This document shows positions 22,926-35,439 of a stretch of DNA of 60,000 nucleotides, piece after piece. Origin of the DNA: Nematostella vectensis (Eukaryota > Cnidaria > Anthozoa > Actiniaria > Edwardsiidae); contig NC_064043.1 in assembly GCF_932526225.1 (NCBI RefSeq), positions 7,495,501 through 7,555,500 on the forward strand, read 5' to 3'. Numbering within the stretch: position 1 is the stretch's first letter; the number at the start of each line of letters is the position of its first letter. The translations under genes and the position numbers were made by a program. The notes below the pieces were generated by a model. That model was given only the letters and a program-made list of their open reading frames with translations, was not told where the DNA came from and did no database searches.

Positions 22926-24036
22926 TTCTTTAAAGAGTTTGAAAATAACTAAGAACACAAATGTTTAAATCTGCTGAAATTATATGATGTATTTCAGTAT
23001 CATGTACGTGTTTTAAAAAAAATCTTATCTGTTTCTTCTAAACCGACTTATAAATTGCATGCTATAAAAGTGTCGGCATCGGAAGCAATATGATAGCTTT
23101 GACTTCAACTGTTCTATCTGTATGTCTAAGTAAATTTTTCCTTACAAAGCCGAAGTCTATGATATATCGCGCTGTCGCCTCCATTTAGCATAAACACTTG
23201 TGGTCAACCGCTAAGCGGTATCACGTCCTCGGTGAAGTATATCGGTTGAGAAACGTAACGAGGGATAAACGTACACATCAAGCAAAAACATCACGGAAGT
23301 TCGGAAATTTTTTTTAAAACACGGCGTTAAGTTACTCATTATCATTTTTAACAAGAATCTGCTTTACGATTAAATATTGAAAACCTTAAAGCAAAAATGA
23401 GAGAACTTCCCAAGGCACGCGCTTCTAAGGGGGCGGTCATTACTGGGGAGGAGCTATGTTTTGTGGGCGCCAATTAAGGGGGGTCACATTTTTTGGGGCT
23501 GTGATTGCTTCCAATTAAGAAACGAAAAATAGAAGCGGAATTTTGCTGGAGTCTTTGAATTTATAATTCACTTTCAGACAAGCCTATATACTAAATCTTT
23601 ATGCAGCGAAGTGAATAAATTGTATTGTATTATAAGTCTGGTTTTAATACAATACTGAGCAAGATAGTCGTTGTTCAAATGTAACTTTTATTCAGTTCAC
23701 AATGTTTCCTAGTATTGTATATCTAGTTCCATATTGTTCAGTTAGAACTTTATATAAATAAATTTTAAGAATCCCTCTCGTGATTGACAGACAAAGCTGC
23801 CCGTTCTAATCAGTTTCAACAAAACGAATACTTTAAAATGTTGCGAAAACTAGAATGTCTTTGTTAATGTCGTCGACGATTTAGTCGTTACCTAGCGACA
23901 CCGGTATTTGTTGTTTATCTCTGTGCCAACTCTTAAACTAGGGAAAGTGAAGATTCTAAACTAGAGAGAGTGAAGAATTAAATAGGACAAAATTGCGATG
24001 CAAGCAGATCTATATTTTAGGGGGAGGGGAGGGGGG
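22926..24036. other. Intergenic, no gene seen
   Basis: AT-rich; an ACTAGAGAGAGTGAAGA/ACTAGGGAAAGTGAAGA pair at about 23937-23976. No coding or RNA gene recognised. Confidence 0.4.
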
Positions 24037-24320
24037 GTGAATAGGTTCGCGGATCGGCGGATTCGGCCCCAAAATGCTCACGGATCACGGATTTCAATGA
24101 TTATTTCAGCGGATTGGCGGATTTTGGAAATACGGCGGATCACGGATCTGTTGACAATTTGGGCACGGATTTCGGATTTTGACTGCTTTGACGGTCGAAT
24201 TTCGGATTTTAAATGAATTTCAATCGGTGCTATTGTTTATCTGTCAAACCATGCGGATCTAAAAATATCTGCGGATCCACGGATTTGCCCCGAAAATGTT
24301 GCGGATCGGCGGATTTACAT
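24037..24320 (-). repeat. Dispersed repeat rich in GGATCCGC motifs, copy 2
   Basis: Reverse-oriented relative of 6089-6398: starts GTGAATAGGTTCGCGGATCGG and ends GCGGATCGGCGGATTTACAT. It lacks the far terminal CCTATTCAC-type end, so it is truncated on the right. A short frame across it is repeat-derived. Confidence 0.75.
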
Positions 24321-25500
24321 TACATTTTCTTTATTTATTCTTCTTTAGGGCAGACTAAGCAAAGAGGTCTAAAAAACGAAAATTCAGATAAATACGGCGT
24401 TGCCTAACTTGGCATTTTAAGCATAAAAGCGAGTAAACTACTTTTTGACAACCTGTCTCTATACAATATTGCTGCAGGTTCACGTCCAGATTGTATCACG
24501 TTAATTTGTAACTTCCCTATTACCCTTCAAATTGACACACCAGGCCATATATACTTTTTTCAAACATAGTCATTCTCTTTCTTCCTTTTTTGAAGTTCTT
24601 TCATATCTTACACATGTTTTTTATCATTCAAAATTCCGAGCCATCCAATTCTACTTCTACTGCCGCACCTATGCAACAAACAATTCCAAACAATACAGAC
24701 AAACAGTTTTCAAAACGTTTTGTTCTTATTAGAAAAAAAAAAAAACATGCAAAAAAGTGGACAAGGCTAGGAATACGGGACAACTGGCTGATGAAAAGGG
24801 AAAACAATTTTAATAAGAAATTCTTTTTTGGATTAAAATATATTTTAACCGTGTCTAAGAAAAAACGTTTTAATTTAAGAATCAAAATAGACGCGCAGGT
24901 TCATTTACCTCATGACAAAGCAGACCGCCCCTAATCACAGGATGTTCCTGTGCATACTGTCTACGTTGGTTTGCTTCATAGTGCAAAGTCGGAAGCCTTT
25001 GAAAATATCAACTACAAAAAACACTCATCTCAATACTACAACAAGTTAAAAGGATCCCTGTTTAACTCGTAAATACGTAAGAAACGTTGCATGTCATTGG
25101 CTGCAGCGATCACGTCCTATCTACCATCTAAAACAGCTATCAGTCAATCATAAACCGCCTAGGATAAAAGTGATGGGAGTATTTTTAATTCTTGGAACGA
25201 TTTGCGATTAGATAAATAAATTATCTTGATAATCTGTGTTTATAATGGTAAAAACAGTTTGAATTCACACACAAAGTTCCTATTTTGGTTTTAACGCTAT
25301 CATTTACTTTTATTATCAGCGACACAAGCAAAAACGTTTGAAATGACTCTCGCAGTTATAAAATAGGAATAGGATAGAACGGAACTATCTATTGATCGTT
25401 GGCTACAAAGTGATCAAATCGATTCTTGGGAGCTCGATTGTTTTTCAGATAGAGTCTCTACTCGCACTGCTACTCGCATCATTCATCAGTGCATTTGCTG
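24321..25500. other. Intergenic, no gene seen
   Basis: AT-rich. A Lys/Phe-rich frame at 24590-24934 has no recognisable motif and no plausible splice partners; left unassigned. Confidence 0.4.
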
Positions 25501-25925
25501 TGCGCACGCGCTACCGTGGCCACCAAGAACCAAACTTTTTTTAATTTTATTTATTTATTTATTTATTTTTTTTTTGGGGGGGGGGGTATGCCTATCAGCG
25601 TATCAGCGGTTTCTTCTGATATGCACTAAAACGCTATTTTTCCCACGCTTGTTGGTAAGCGAGGTTCATACCAGTCAGATAGTACCTTTTTCACATCCTA
25701 TTGGCCAATTTTATAATAGCCTACCTGTAGGCTTTGGATTTTCCGGCACGAAAACCCCGAAAACACGGAGCACGCATAACCCGGCCGCCATCTTGGATAA
25801 TGCGCTCCGCATCCAAAATGGCGGCCGGGTTATGCGAACTTTTCGGGGTTTTCGTGCCGGAAAACTATCAAAGCCTAAAGAAAGGCTAACTTTACATCAC
25901 TTTCAAGGTGGCCACGGTAGCGCAG
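25501..25925. mobile_element. Nested inverted-repeat (hairpin) element
   Basis: Outer arms GCGCTACCGTGGCCACCAAG (25509-25528) and CAAGGTGGCCACGGTAGCGC (25904-25923) are reverse complements. Nested inside is a second near-perfect palindrome, 25729-25800 against 25808-25877, with GGAGCACGCATAACCCGGCC-type sequence at the loop and TTTTCCGGCACGAAAACCCC at the arms. A T/G-rich spacer lies between the two left arms. Two fold-back elements nested, or one compound element. Confidence 0.8.
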
Positions 25926-26939
25926 GTCGCGCTGTTAAGAGGCCGACACGCCGCTATTTTGTTCTCACGCACATTACTATTTCCATTTGATAATTCAAGA
26001 AAGTAACTGAAATAATTCTTAACCACTAAAACATACAATAGATGAAAAATAAAGGCATTGAGCAAGGTCAGTACAACAGGAAGGCTCCGAAAAGATACCC
26101 AAAAAAATCGGAGGGAAATTCCTCAATACAAATAATTGCTAATTGAGCATGTTTCTCATTAATTATGGCTCAAAGTCAGACATCGAAATGTCACTATCCC
26201 TGGAATCCCCAGTATCCCCGGATAATACCATTATTATTACTACGCTGAGCTATTGAATAGAATAACTATATTTTTTTAAGAGTAAGGTTACATAATTCAT
26301 TCTGTTTAATGGTGCTTTTAATAGCTGAGCTAACAAAAAAGGGAGAGTTGAAAAACAAAAACACTGCCTGATAGACTTTAAATTATATGGCTTTGCAAAA
26401 CTATTGCGGGGGACACGTTGCCCCTAGTGTCTCCTCCCTTGTTGAAGCCCTGTTAAAAAACAACTTGCCAAGTATTAATTATGTGTTTATTAAGCCACTT
26501 TGGAGAGTGAAAACTTCCTACTTTTTCATATGCTAGGTTTTTGTTCCTCACTTCTTCGTAAAAGCTTTTTATGACAATTTTGATAAAAGGTATTTTGTGA
26601 TACTCGCATCTGACGGAAGCGTTCCCCCATATCCGTACACTTGTCTAAAAGGTCTCAATTCAAACCATACAAACCTTTTAGGAGATTTTCTCAACAGGCT
26701 GCAACTACAATAATACATAAACGTCTTTGCCCTTTTTCTCTAATAACTGATTTTCACCACGAGCCTGTGCTCATAACGAACTTGGCGTTGGACGTGGCAT
26801 GAATATCAATTATAAGCAAGGGTCCCTATACTTTTGTAAGTAGAACACACCATAAAACCATGGTTATGTGCGAGCATCTTTATTTAAATAGCGAATTCCT
26901 ATTTAACGTTGAGGCTTGTCACTTCCATTTAGTACATTT
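25926..26939. other. Intergenic, no gene seen
   Basis: AT-rich, nothing recognised beyond short uninformative frames. Confidence 0.4.
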
Positions 26940-27410
26940 CCTTCTTGAAATGTCACATTGTTGGTTACGAAGGTGTCCGTTACTAGGCAGCGGTTACCAC
27001 GTGGATCCATTGCTAGGGCAAGCCCTCGGATACCTATGTTGCTATGATACTACCATTTTACGCGTCCCCGTTACTACGGCAAACCATTTGAGACTTCTCT
27101 TGCTAAAGGTTCGCACCATAGACCTTCCCGTTGCCGGGGAAAGATATTTGACGCGTCTGTTGCTAAGGCATACCTCGTTGATGTGTTATAATTAGAGAAA
27201 ACTCTATGTCGCCCTATTGTTGAGGTAGGCCTCAAAGACGTGTCTTCGTTACTAGGGCGATCTATTTGTTGTACAAAAGTGTCTGAAGTGTTTCCGTTAC
27301 ACAGGACAAGCACTCTGATGCCTTTGTTGCTAAGGTCGTTTATTTGATATGGCTTCGAACCAAAGCCAGGCTGTTAGAAGCCATTGCTGCTAAGGCAAAT
27401 TTATTCATGT
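26940..27410. repeat. Degenerate repeat of GTTGCTAAGGC-type motif
   Basis: About ten variants of (C/T)GTTGCTAAGGCA / GTTACTAGGGC occur roughly every 30-45 bp, separated by diverged sequence with ATTTGA and ACGTGT words. This makes overlapping frames on both strands. An old, decayed minisatellite is the simplest reading. Confidence 0.6.
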
Positions 27411-29375
27411 TCCCACCTCGGTTCTCGAGGCACGCCTTCTAACGTATATTTGCCAACATAGCACAACCACGCGTTTTTTCTTTTATCGATTCAAACTCAT
27501 TTACGCTCCATTATTCGAGATAATCCGGCCTTAAGCCATTGAAAAAAAATACTCTTCTTTTCAATAAGTAAACCTCAGAAGGTATTTCATCACTAAAATT
27601 GTATCTTTCACCGCACATTTGATACAGTGCATCGTGTTTTGTTTACGGCGGTAAAGGAAATGGGAAAACTTGTCAGATCCGTGCGCAAGCCTTGACCTAG
27701 TCTGGGAAGTTAAAAGGAAAAAATATGGCGTTACTGAACACATCGCCTGACAGCGAGTGATGGGAATCAACAGGAGTGAGAAAGATAATAAAAAGAACGA
27801 AAGGTAAAAACGCTACCTGTACTAAATTGATTTAACTCGGGTGTACTTTGCTCTAATAGGGAAAGGGAAGTCGAGATCAGTACATTTATGAATACATAAT
27901 AAGTCATTTGCATTCCTATCGCAAGGCCGGTACGGTAATCGCACTGGGATGAGAAAGCGACGACTTTACCTGACATAAGCATTTGGAAAACATTTCAGTG
28001 ACTCGAGGAACCGTTTGGGAAAAATAGTGCATCTAGCGGCAACGGGTCTCTGATTATTTTATGGCGAATGGGAAATAAGGATCCACACAGATGACACAAG
28101 TGAAAATACAAACAGGTAAAGCAAGCAAGGTTTGTATAATATATGTTTTTTTAATTCCCGTTTTTTCTTCTTCGAAGCTATCTAACCATTGGCTTTGAAA
28201 TACAAGGTAGTATTTGTTCTTCTTCAACTGGAATTTTGTCCGAGCACCTGGCCTCACTAGAATTTCATAGCTTCATATCAAAACAATTCAACTTTTTCCG
28301 TGTTTTCTCACAAATGAACTGCAGAGTTCATAAGAGTCTTAGAGCAAACTCATAGAGCAAAAATGTCAGTTGGAATGGAAGAACCCAGATGAAAGTTAAC
28401 CCGTGAAATGTACACTTGATATATTGGATTTACACGCACTTCTCTCTAAAAATTATAGATTGAATAATTCATTTGTCGTCGAGTATGCTTTTAAATTTTC
28501 CCGTGTTTTTTTTTTTTGTATTAACAAAATATTACAAAATACCAAAATAAAACAGCACGATGTGCTTTGAATTTTTTTTAACATTTTTAATCACGCACTT
28601 CATCGGCAAATGGGCGTTTTTAGCATATAATAGTTTGAAACGTGGGAGCAAGAATAATGATAGCCCAGCACCTTTTTTGTCGAATAAAGGAACTTCCTCT
28701 CCTAGCTATTTGGATTTCCGACTATTTATGTACTAATGATCAACATCAAGACATTAGTAAGCAGCTAGAATCTTCGGAATCTAACCTTTGCAATAAAAAA
28801 AGAGCAGATATAGCTTCAGACAATGTCGTAAAGTGCTAAAAACATATGATATTTGTTTCGTGAATCCTTTACGGGAGCTGCTTACCTAACTAATGCCTTG
28901 CCTTGTAAACTCAAAGCCTTCCGATTTTAACCATAATTACAGAAAATATAAGGAATAAGAACAGGTCAGAAAAGAGTAAGCATGATGGAGCAGTTATGAA
29001 GACCCCTGTCGTGGCGGCGCCGAGGAATTTATTGTAAACAGTTTGATGTTCACAGGAGGTGCTCGTTTGATTAATTATAACAGAGAAAGATATAATGGCT
29101 TCATGCTTAATTTTTTTCGCAATCGGTTGCTCTTATCAATACAGTCATTTAAGGCATTTTGCAGTGTTATCATTTGTTAGTATATAAAACTCGGGAACCT
29201 CGCAAGAACAAATGATTTGATTGGTTGAGAAACTCGGGATAAAACGTAATATACACCTCCTAGGAGTTGGATATTTTCCTGCGCCCCGAAATCAAGCAAA
29301 ATGGCGGGTGTAACAGCCAATTTTGCAAGTGCTTCCGAAAAGAAAATTGCTCTAAAGCACGTTTTATATCCTAAA
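27411..29375. other. Intergenic, no gene seen
   Basis: AT-rich; short - strand frames at 27561-27770, 27767-27982 and 28054-28257 show no domain or consistent splice structure. Confidence 0.4.
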
Positions 29376-29493
29376 ACAATTATACCATTTCCAATTCGGA
29401 GGATAGTGGCATTAAAAATATCTACCTCAAGCCCTCCGCTCTCGGTAGATATTTCGCCACTTCATCCACCTCAATGGAAATGGTATAATTGTT
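29376..29493. mobile_element. Short palindromic element
   Basis: Ends AACAATTATACCATTTCC and GGAAATGGTATAATTGTT are perfect reverse complements. A second inner hairpin pairs AAATATCTACC with GGTAGATATTT around a CCCTCCGC loop. Likely a MITE or fold-back remnant. Confidence 0.75.
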
Positions 29494-30897
29494 AAAAATA
29501 CGCCACACCGTCTAGCTTGCCAACCACACGTTTAATAAAATGGCTAAGTCATTCAGCGTGAAAATTCTTTTTCTTATCACATGACGGGGGGGAAGCTTTT
29601 TTGGACGATTTTTGTCTTGTTTCAATAAAAATGCTAGTCAAAATAAAAGTAAGCCAACGGGGATGTTGAGAAAAAAAATCCCTTTACCAAAGTACTTTGT
29701 TATTTCTTGAGATAAAAACGTGAAATATGTGAATAGCAAAGGCCATTAAAGGCTATTTTCTATTTAGCAGAAATACAAAACACTGCTTAGTGAATAATAC
29801 TATTAGTAGTAATATTGTAAATGCTGTAAATAATGAGGCCTTTTTTCTATTTCAATCACACGAAATTGTTGATTATTTTGAAAATAAGCCCACGCGGGTT
29901 GTCATGGGTTGTATGTTTTACGACATTAACCGACGGTTAAAGCACACTAAGTAAAAAGGTGCGAGAATGAAATATGGAAATTCGAGAACAAACACCTAAA
30001 ACAACATCTAGAACTGATAGCCCGAACGGTGTTGTGGGTAACAAAAGCCAGAATAAACTTTATAATGCCTAAAACAATTTAAAAAAAACAATAACGAAAG
30101 GTGGTAAAATACCGGTGATATCAAACAATGTTCGATTTGTAAGCTGGGCTTTAATCCCTTAATCGCTCGCATGACATCGACACTTAAAGTTTGTAGCGCA
30201 TCAAAAAAGGTGCAATTTGTTAATAGTGTAACTTACGTATACACCATTAGAGCTTTTGAAAGGAAAGCTATACTGCGATTAAAAGAGATGGTTATTGTTA
30301 TGGGTGCTTGGAACAGCTTTACTAGTTTAAAAACTAGATATCAAATGCTAATGTGATACGATTATTGTGTACGATTCTTTGGTAGCAAAGCAAAGCGTCT
30401 AGAATGGAGGCGCTTGGTAAGGGTAAGAACATACAGTAGAATGACATTTTAGTTTGAACAAATGCAGTCTTATACTATTTGAATATTTTTAAAAATCCTC
30501 ACTGTGATCTTTAGAAAACTTTTTGCTCATCATAATATAAAACATATAAAACCTATGTACTTTGAAAAGTGAGTGTACAAGGAAAAAAATTCCCTTCTAA
30601 CAATTTAAGTAGATGTAAAGAAGCATACAAACCAAAAATCCCAATTAGTGTTGAGAAAACAAGAACACTAGTCTAAAATTGAGGTCAACATCTTTGGCTG
30701 AGTACTATCAATGTGATATGATTGACACTCACAAGAAGTCTGGTAGCTAAGACACTGAGTCCATACACCTGCCATTCACTAAGCAACATTATGACGATTG
30801 GGGAGGGATGAGGTAGTTTTATCAGGGATGGCATAGCCACTATCATAACACATTGACTTCCATTTCTCATAAGAATTTACAAAACAAAAACAAATAC
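29494..30897. other. Intergenic, no gene seen
   Basis: AT-rich; G9 run near 29585. No supported gene. Confidence 0.4.
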
Positions 30898-31012
30898 CAA
30901 GCCCCTACCCCCCCTCCCCCCCCCACACACAATCCCAGCAGTTTTTTTATAGACCTAAGTTCCCAAGTAGAAGGGGGGGGGGGGGGGGGGGGGGGGGGAA
31001 GTAGGGGCTTGT
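30898..31012. repeat. Hairpin with poly-C and 26-G poly-G arms
   Basis: CCAAGCCCCTACC followed by C runs, then a ~50-bp loop, a 26-G run (30973-30998) and GTAGGGGCTTG, the inverse of the left end. The strand could fold as a hairpin or G-quadruplex. Confidence 0.75.
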
Positions 31013-34000
31013 TAGGTAGTGGAAGTTAGTTTGTACCTTGTCAGTGGAATCCAAGCTATCAAACAGCCCCTGATGTTCCATCTATCAAAACATGGTAATT
31101 ACTACATTGCATATCAGTCAATCTTGTTCTAGAAACTGTCGTTTTTCTAGCTCGCACGGTCATTTCCTTATTTGGCATTACATACCATATTTGGGAGTCT
31201 GCTTCAATTTTTTTTTCGCTTTTTTGTCGCTCTATAACTTTGTAAGTCGAGAATTTCCACACAAACTTGCAGGAATTTGTGCTTACTACGATTTTGCTGG
31301 TAGACATCTTGGAAATGGAGCCTAGACTCTAACGTTTTAAAATATCACAGGTCTCCCGCGCGCTCGCCCCAGGCTCTTTTAGATCATTTAGAAAAACGAC
31401 AGCCATTGATTGATATGGAAGAGAACTCTAGGACTCTGTTGGGGTATAATGAGTAATGTGCTTACGAATGTCTGCAATCAAGGGGGAATTTATGGGGATT
31501 TATTTTTGTTTGACTTTGACAATAATTTTCTAATAAAATAAACTTCCTACCTTCCTCATCTTTCGCCTTCAATTTGGCTTTTTCTAAATCAAATATTTAA
31601 AACTATTTAGAAATCAATTTTCCTATTTCAACCTATTTCAAGTTATATGCTAAATAGATGCTTATAAAAAGGATTCTAATTTGATAATTTTAGGTTAACA
31701 GGTTCATTCTAGGTTCTTATATGTGGTTCTTTACTGTATAATAAAATAATGTACTCATAATTTTTTCAAATATGTTGTGCTTTTAATCCACCCTTAGCAA
31801 AGTTACATTTTAAAGCACAGGAGAGAGGGTTAATAAAGATATTTTTCCAATATTTGAATTGCTTATTTTAAAACTTACACAAGAGAAAGAAAATGATAAA
31901 GCCCCATCTTTGCAAGATAAGTAAAGTAATTTAAAGAAGTAAAAGGAATTGGGACAGTACAGGTAGGGAATGAGTACTTTTACCTCAAATCCACTATGAT
32001 AGTGTGATTTGATGATCTACTTATGAATGTATAGGAATTTGATATGTATTTGTTTATTGTTTTTAATTTGAAGAGAATAAAATAGCACCCAGTTTTTTGT
32101 GAGGAACTTTAATTGATCCTCATTTTAAAATAAATATGACCTCCCTTCACACCTGAAAGCCTTCCCTGTTAATCAAAGCATAAATTTATTTTGCTAATTT
32201 TGCTGTATCAGTTGTCTATCAAGTATAGTTTAGTTAATAATATCCCTAGTAATGTCAATAAATACTTTTTTACCTAGAACAAAAAACATATTTGTTCTAG
32301 GTATTCCCCAGGAGGATTGGGAGGACACCTTTTAATAATAGTTGCAGTATTTATAGAACATGCAATCTTTATATGTTTTACATATGGTGCCGTTTTTGTG
32401 GGTTGGTGGAACATGATGCATAATGAAAGTGCATGGAAGGGGGGTTCTACACAAGTTTATGCTGAAAAAAATCATGCTGGCTCCGCTTTTAGGCAGTGCC
32501 TAAATCTATATATTAGCGTTCATTGCCAATTTTCTTACCTGACCTTCGACTCTGCGAATTCCAATCGACTTCAACTTTCCCTCACAGTGAGCGGCTGCGT
32601 AGCACATGAAGACTTGGGGCTGAATGTTGCATTCTGGGGCGGTAAATTCAAAATGGGGGGCGAAGACGACGTGGAAATGGGCAACATAGCGAATTTCATG
32701 TTTGTTTTGTCAGAATGATAACCAGAAAGCCACATAGATTGACAGAATGTTATTGGTAAGTTGATTAAGCGATATCCTATTAACATTTTTTTTCTGCCGA
32801 AAAAAGAAAAGATTGGGGATTTTCCTTGTTTCTTACGAGTGATTCTATGTTATTTGCTGATACTGATTTTTAAGTCGATGTTATCTAGTTATAACTTAAA
32901 TTAGGTTACTAAATACCAATATCTGTAACCAGAATCAGCACAAGTCTCAATTACGGGCTCCCTGCACCAGCAAGGGATTTTGGCAACCAGGCTAAGATCG
33001 CTTAAAAATCAATCTTTTTTTTTTTTTTTTTTTTTAAACGTCTAATTTTCAGTTGAGGCTGGGCCGTTCTTATTTTTGGAGCATTTCAAGGCTGAAGATG
33101 TTCTTAGCGATGTTCTTAAATTTTAGTGCTTATAAAATATAGTACCCAATGAACTATTAGGAGGAGAATTACTCAAATGATCTATAGCAATATAATATTT
33201 AAGGTTGTTATAAATAAAAATGCATTTTAGAACCCATAAGACTAAAGAAGCAATATGTTGCTGCTATCTGAGCATCGGCGACATGACTGAAAAACATGAC
33301 GTGACGCGTCAAATAAGCCCATTTCACATCGAATAAGGCAAAGAATTTTTCTGAGTACTTAGTGACTTATAGACGCCAAAATATTAAGTGCGACTTTTTT
33401 TAAATTGATGCGACTTTTTGTAAAGTGTCATTGAAATTTGAGCTTTTCGTCCCTGTCCTGATACACAGGGCATGACGGTTTTTCCGTCATGTCACCCTCG
33501 GCATGTTCTTTGCTTGTTCTTAAAATTTGTTGAAATCTCGGCCCGGACGTTCTTATAAAAAAGGTTCTTATTAAAAAAGGAGTGTATTTGTGCTCGATTG
33601 TTGTTGTCTGATATCTCTGAACTGTTATCAGTGGATTAAAAGTCATTATAATACTGATCCCACTCTCCTTCCCAGCGGTTCTTTGTGGTGGTCACACAAC
33701 ATTTCCCTCGTTGCGTGACCGACACAAAGAGGGCTGGGACAAAGGTGACTGATGACCCCCATAACCTCTGAAATTCTGGAATTTTCCAAGAGAATACAGT
33801 TTGCAGTCAGCAAATACCCTACCCGTGGTACCCCTCCCCTGTTTTCCCAAATTTGATTAAAAAAATGGAGAAATTGATAATTTTTAACTTACAATGAGCA
33901 CCCGCTCAGAAATATATCGACTTTCAATTGGTTAGATCAAGATCGACCAGAATTTTTTAGTCAACCATACATATAAAGCTTCTAAAGACGATTCCCTGGA

Positions 34001-34453
34001 AATTAGCGCTTAAGGCTTATAAAGATTATTTTAAAAGTTAGTCACGGGTTTTATTATACCTCAATGAGTATTCCCATAAATTATAAAAAAGTACTGTTTC
34101 TTTTTTGTGTTTGAACAAGCACTCCAATTATGACATCTAGGTTTTTTTACTGTGTCTAAAATAAGCATAGCGTTTCCATGTTTAAGAAAAGGAGATCCAG
34201 GTTTAATCTAGATTTGTGGGTCATAGAAAATAAGTAAAAATATAAAAAATTTCCAGTTTATAATCATATCAATATCAAACATGCAATATGCAGGTATGGT
34301 TATTAACTGTTATAGTGACTAACTGATGTCTTCTGAAAAAGTGAAGTGTGGTAAAGAAATTGTGAGAATACAAAACGAAATAATATTTAATTTTTGAATG
34401 AATAAAAACTTTAATTGACTTGTCTTGTTGAGGAAAATTCCATTTAATATTTC
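31013..34453. other. Intergenic, weak - strand gene candidate only
   Basis: Mostly AT-rich. A - strand frame at 31307-31059 starts with a good ATG context (AAGATGT) and gives 82 aa without a known domain. Further upstream on the - strand a CpG-richer segment near 32540-32700 ends in TCAG|GTAAGA at 32538. These could be first exons of an unrecognised - strand gene but I cannot connect them to a protein. A T21 run lies near 33015. Confidence 0.3.
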
Positions 34454-34582
34454 TGAGCCTAAGTTCAAACGTCGTATTATCCATGAGCCGTATCCAATGC
34501 AAATGCATGCAAATAAATCAAGTCGATTGTTTCATCTTCATTTGCATGCATTTGCATTAATACGACGTTTGAACTTAGCTCA
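34454..34582. mobile_element. Short palindromic element with nested hairpins
   Basis: GAGCCTAAGTTCAAACGTCG at the left pairs with CGACGTTTGAACTTAGCTC at the right; inner ATGCAAATGCATGCAAAT pairs with ATTTGCATGCATTTGCAT. The left arm holds an extra ~15 bp between the two stems. Confidence 0.8.
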
Positions 34583-35439
34583 AGACTGTCAAAACGATGT
34601 TTTTTCTTCTTTTATACAAAATACGCTACCATTTTTATAATTGATGATCACGAAAAACAGCTAGATGATTTCCTCAAATACATCCTAAATTTTAAACACT
34701 GAATTTAATTGACTGTTTTCCACACGCTTAAATCTACGTTGCTTGCATTGTCGATAACTTTAGTGCAAATGCAAACATAAATCAGATATGTTGCGATAAT
34801 CCCCATTTTAAAACATACCAGCGAGTGAGAAAAACGCGCCAGTAGAAGTAGGAATACGTGCTTATTAAACACTAACAAGACATAAGACTTCGTTTCGGAG
34901 TCGAATTATCCTATAGCCCGAAAAAGGCGAAAACGTTTTCGAGTGGAAGATCGAGTTATGTAAGAAAATCTGTAAAATGACTAAAAATGTTCGCAGTGGC
35001 TAAATGAGGGGTAGCCGCTTAAGGTCTTGCGTGAACCAAATGAGAGGTAGCTTTTAGCTTTTTTTTAATAACGCGAGAAAATGTAACCTTGACAAACAAA
35101 TGACCATTTATCTTTATTTAGATAGAGGAAACATTTATTGATGTAATGATGTCTTTGAAATAAAAAAAAATTCCCTTGCCTGTGTACAGTAGGACAACGC
35201 TACTTTCGGTGGCACTTAAAGAAATGTGTTATGCATATTCGAGTAAGCCAGTGATACAAATTTTGATTGCACTTCATAACTGTCGACTTCATAAAACAAT
35301 GCTTTGTCTTTATTTTCTTCGCTCGAATACAGCTTTTTAATCAAATAACAAGAAAAAACTTACGTGTGGGGCCCTTGTGTTCCCGGCCTCTTCACGGTCC
35401 ACCCCATATCTCGTCTTCTAGCTTCAAGTGTCGAGCAAG

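Noticed and set aside
24590-24934. 114-aa Lys/Phe-rich frame
   Set aside because: AT-rich composition alone can produce it; no motif, signal or matching splice sites.
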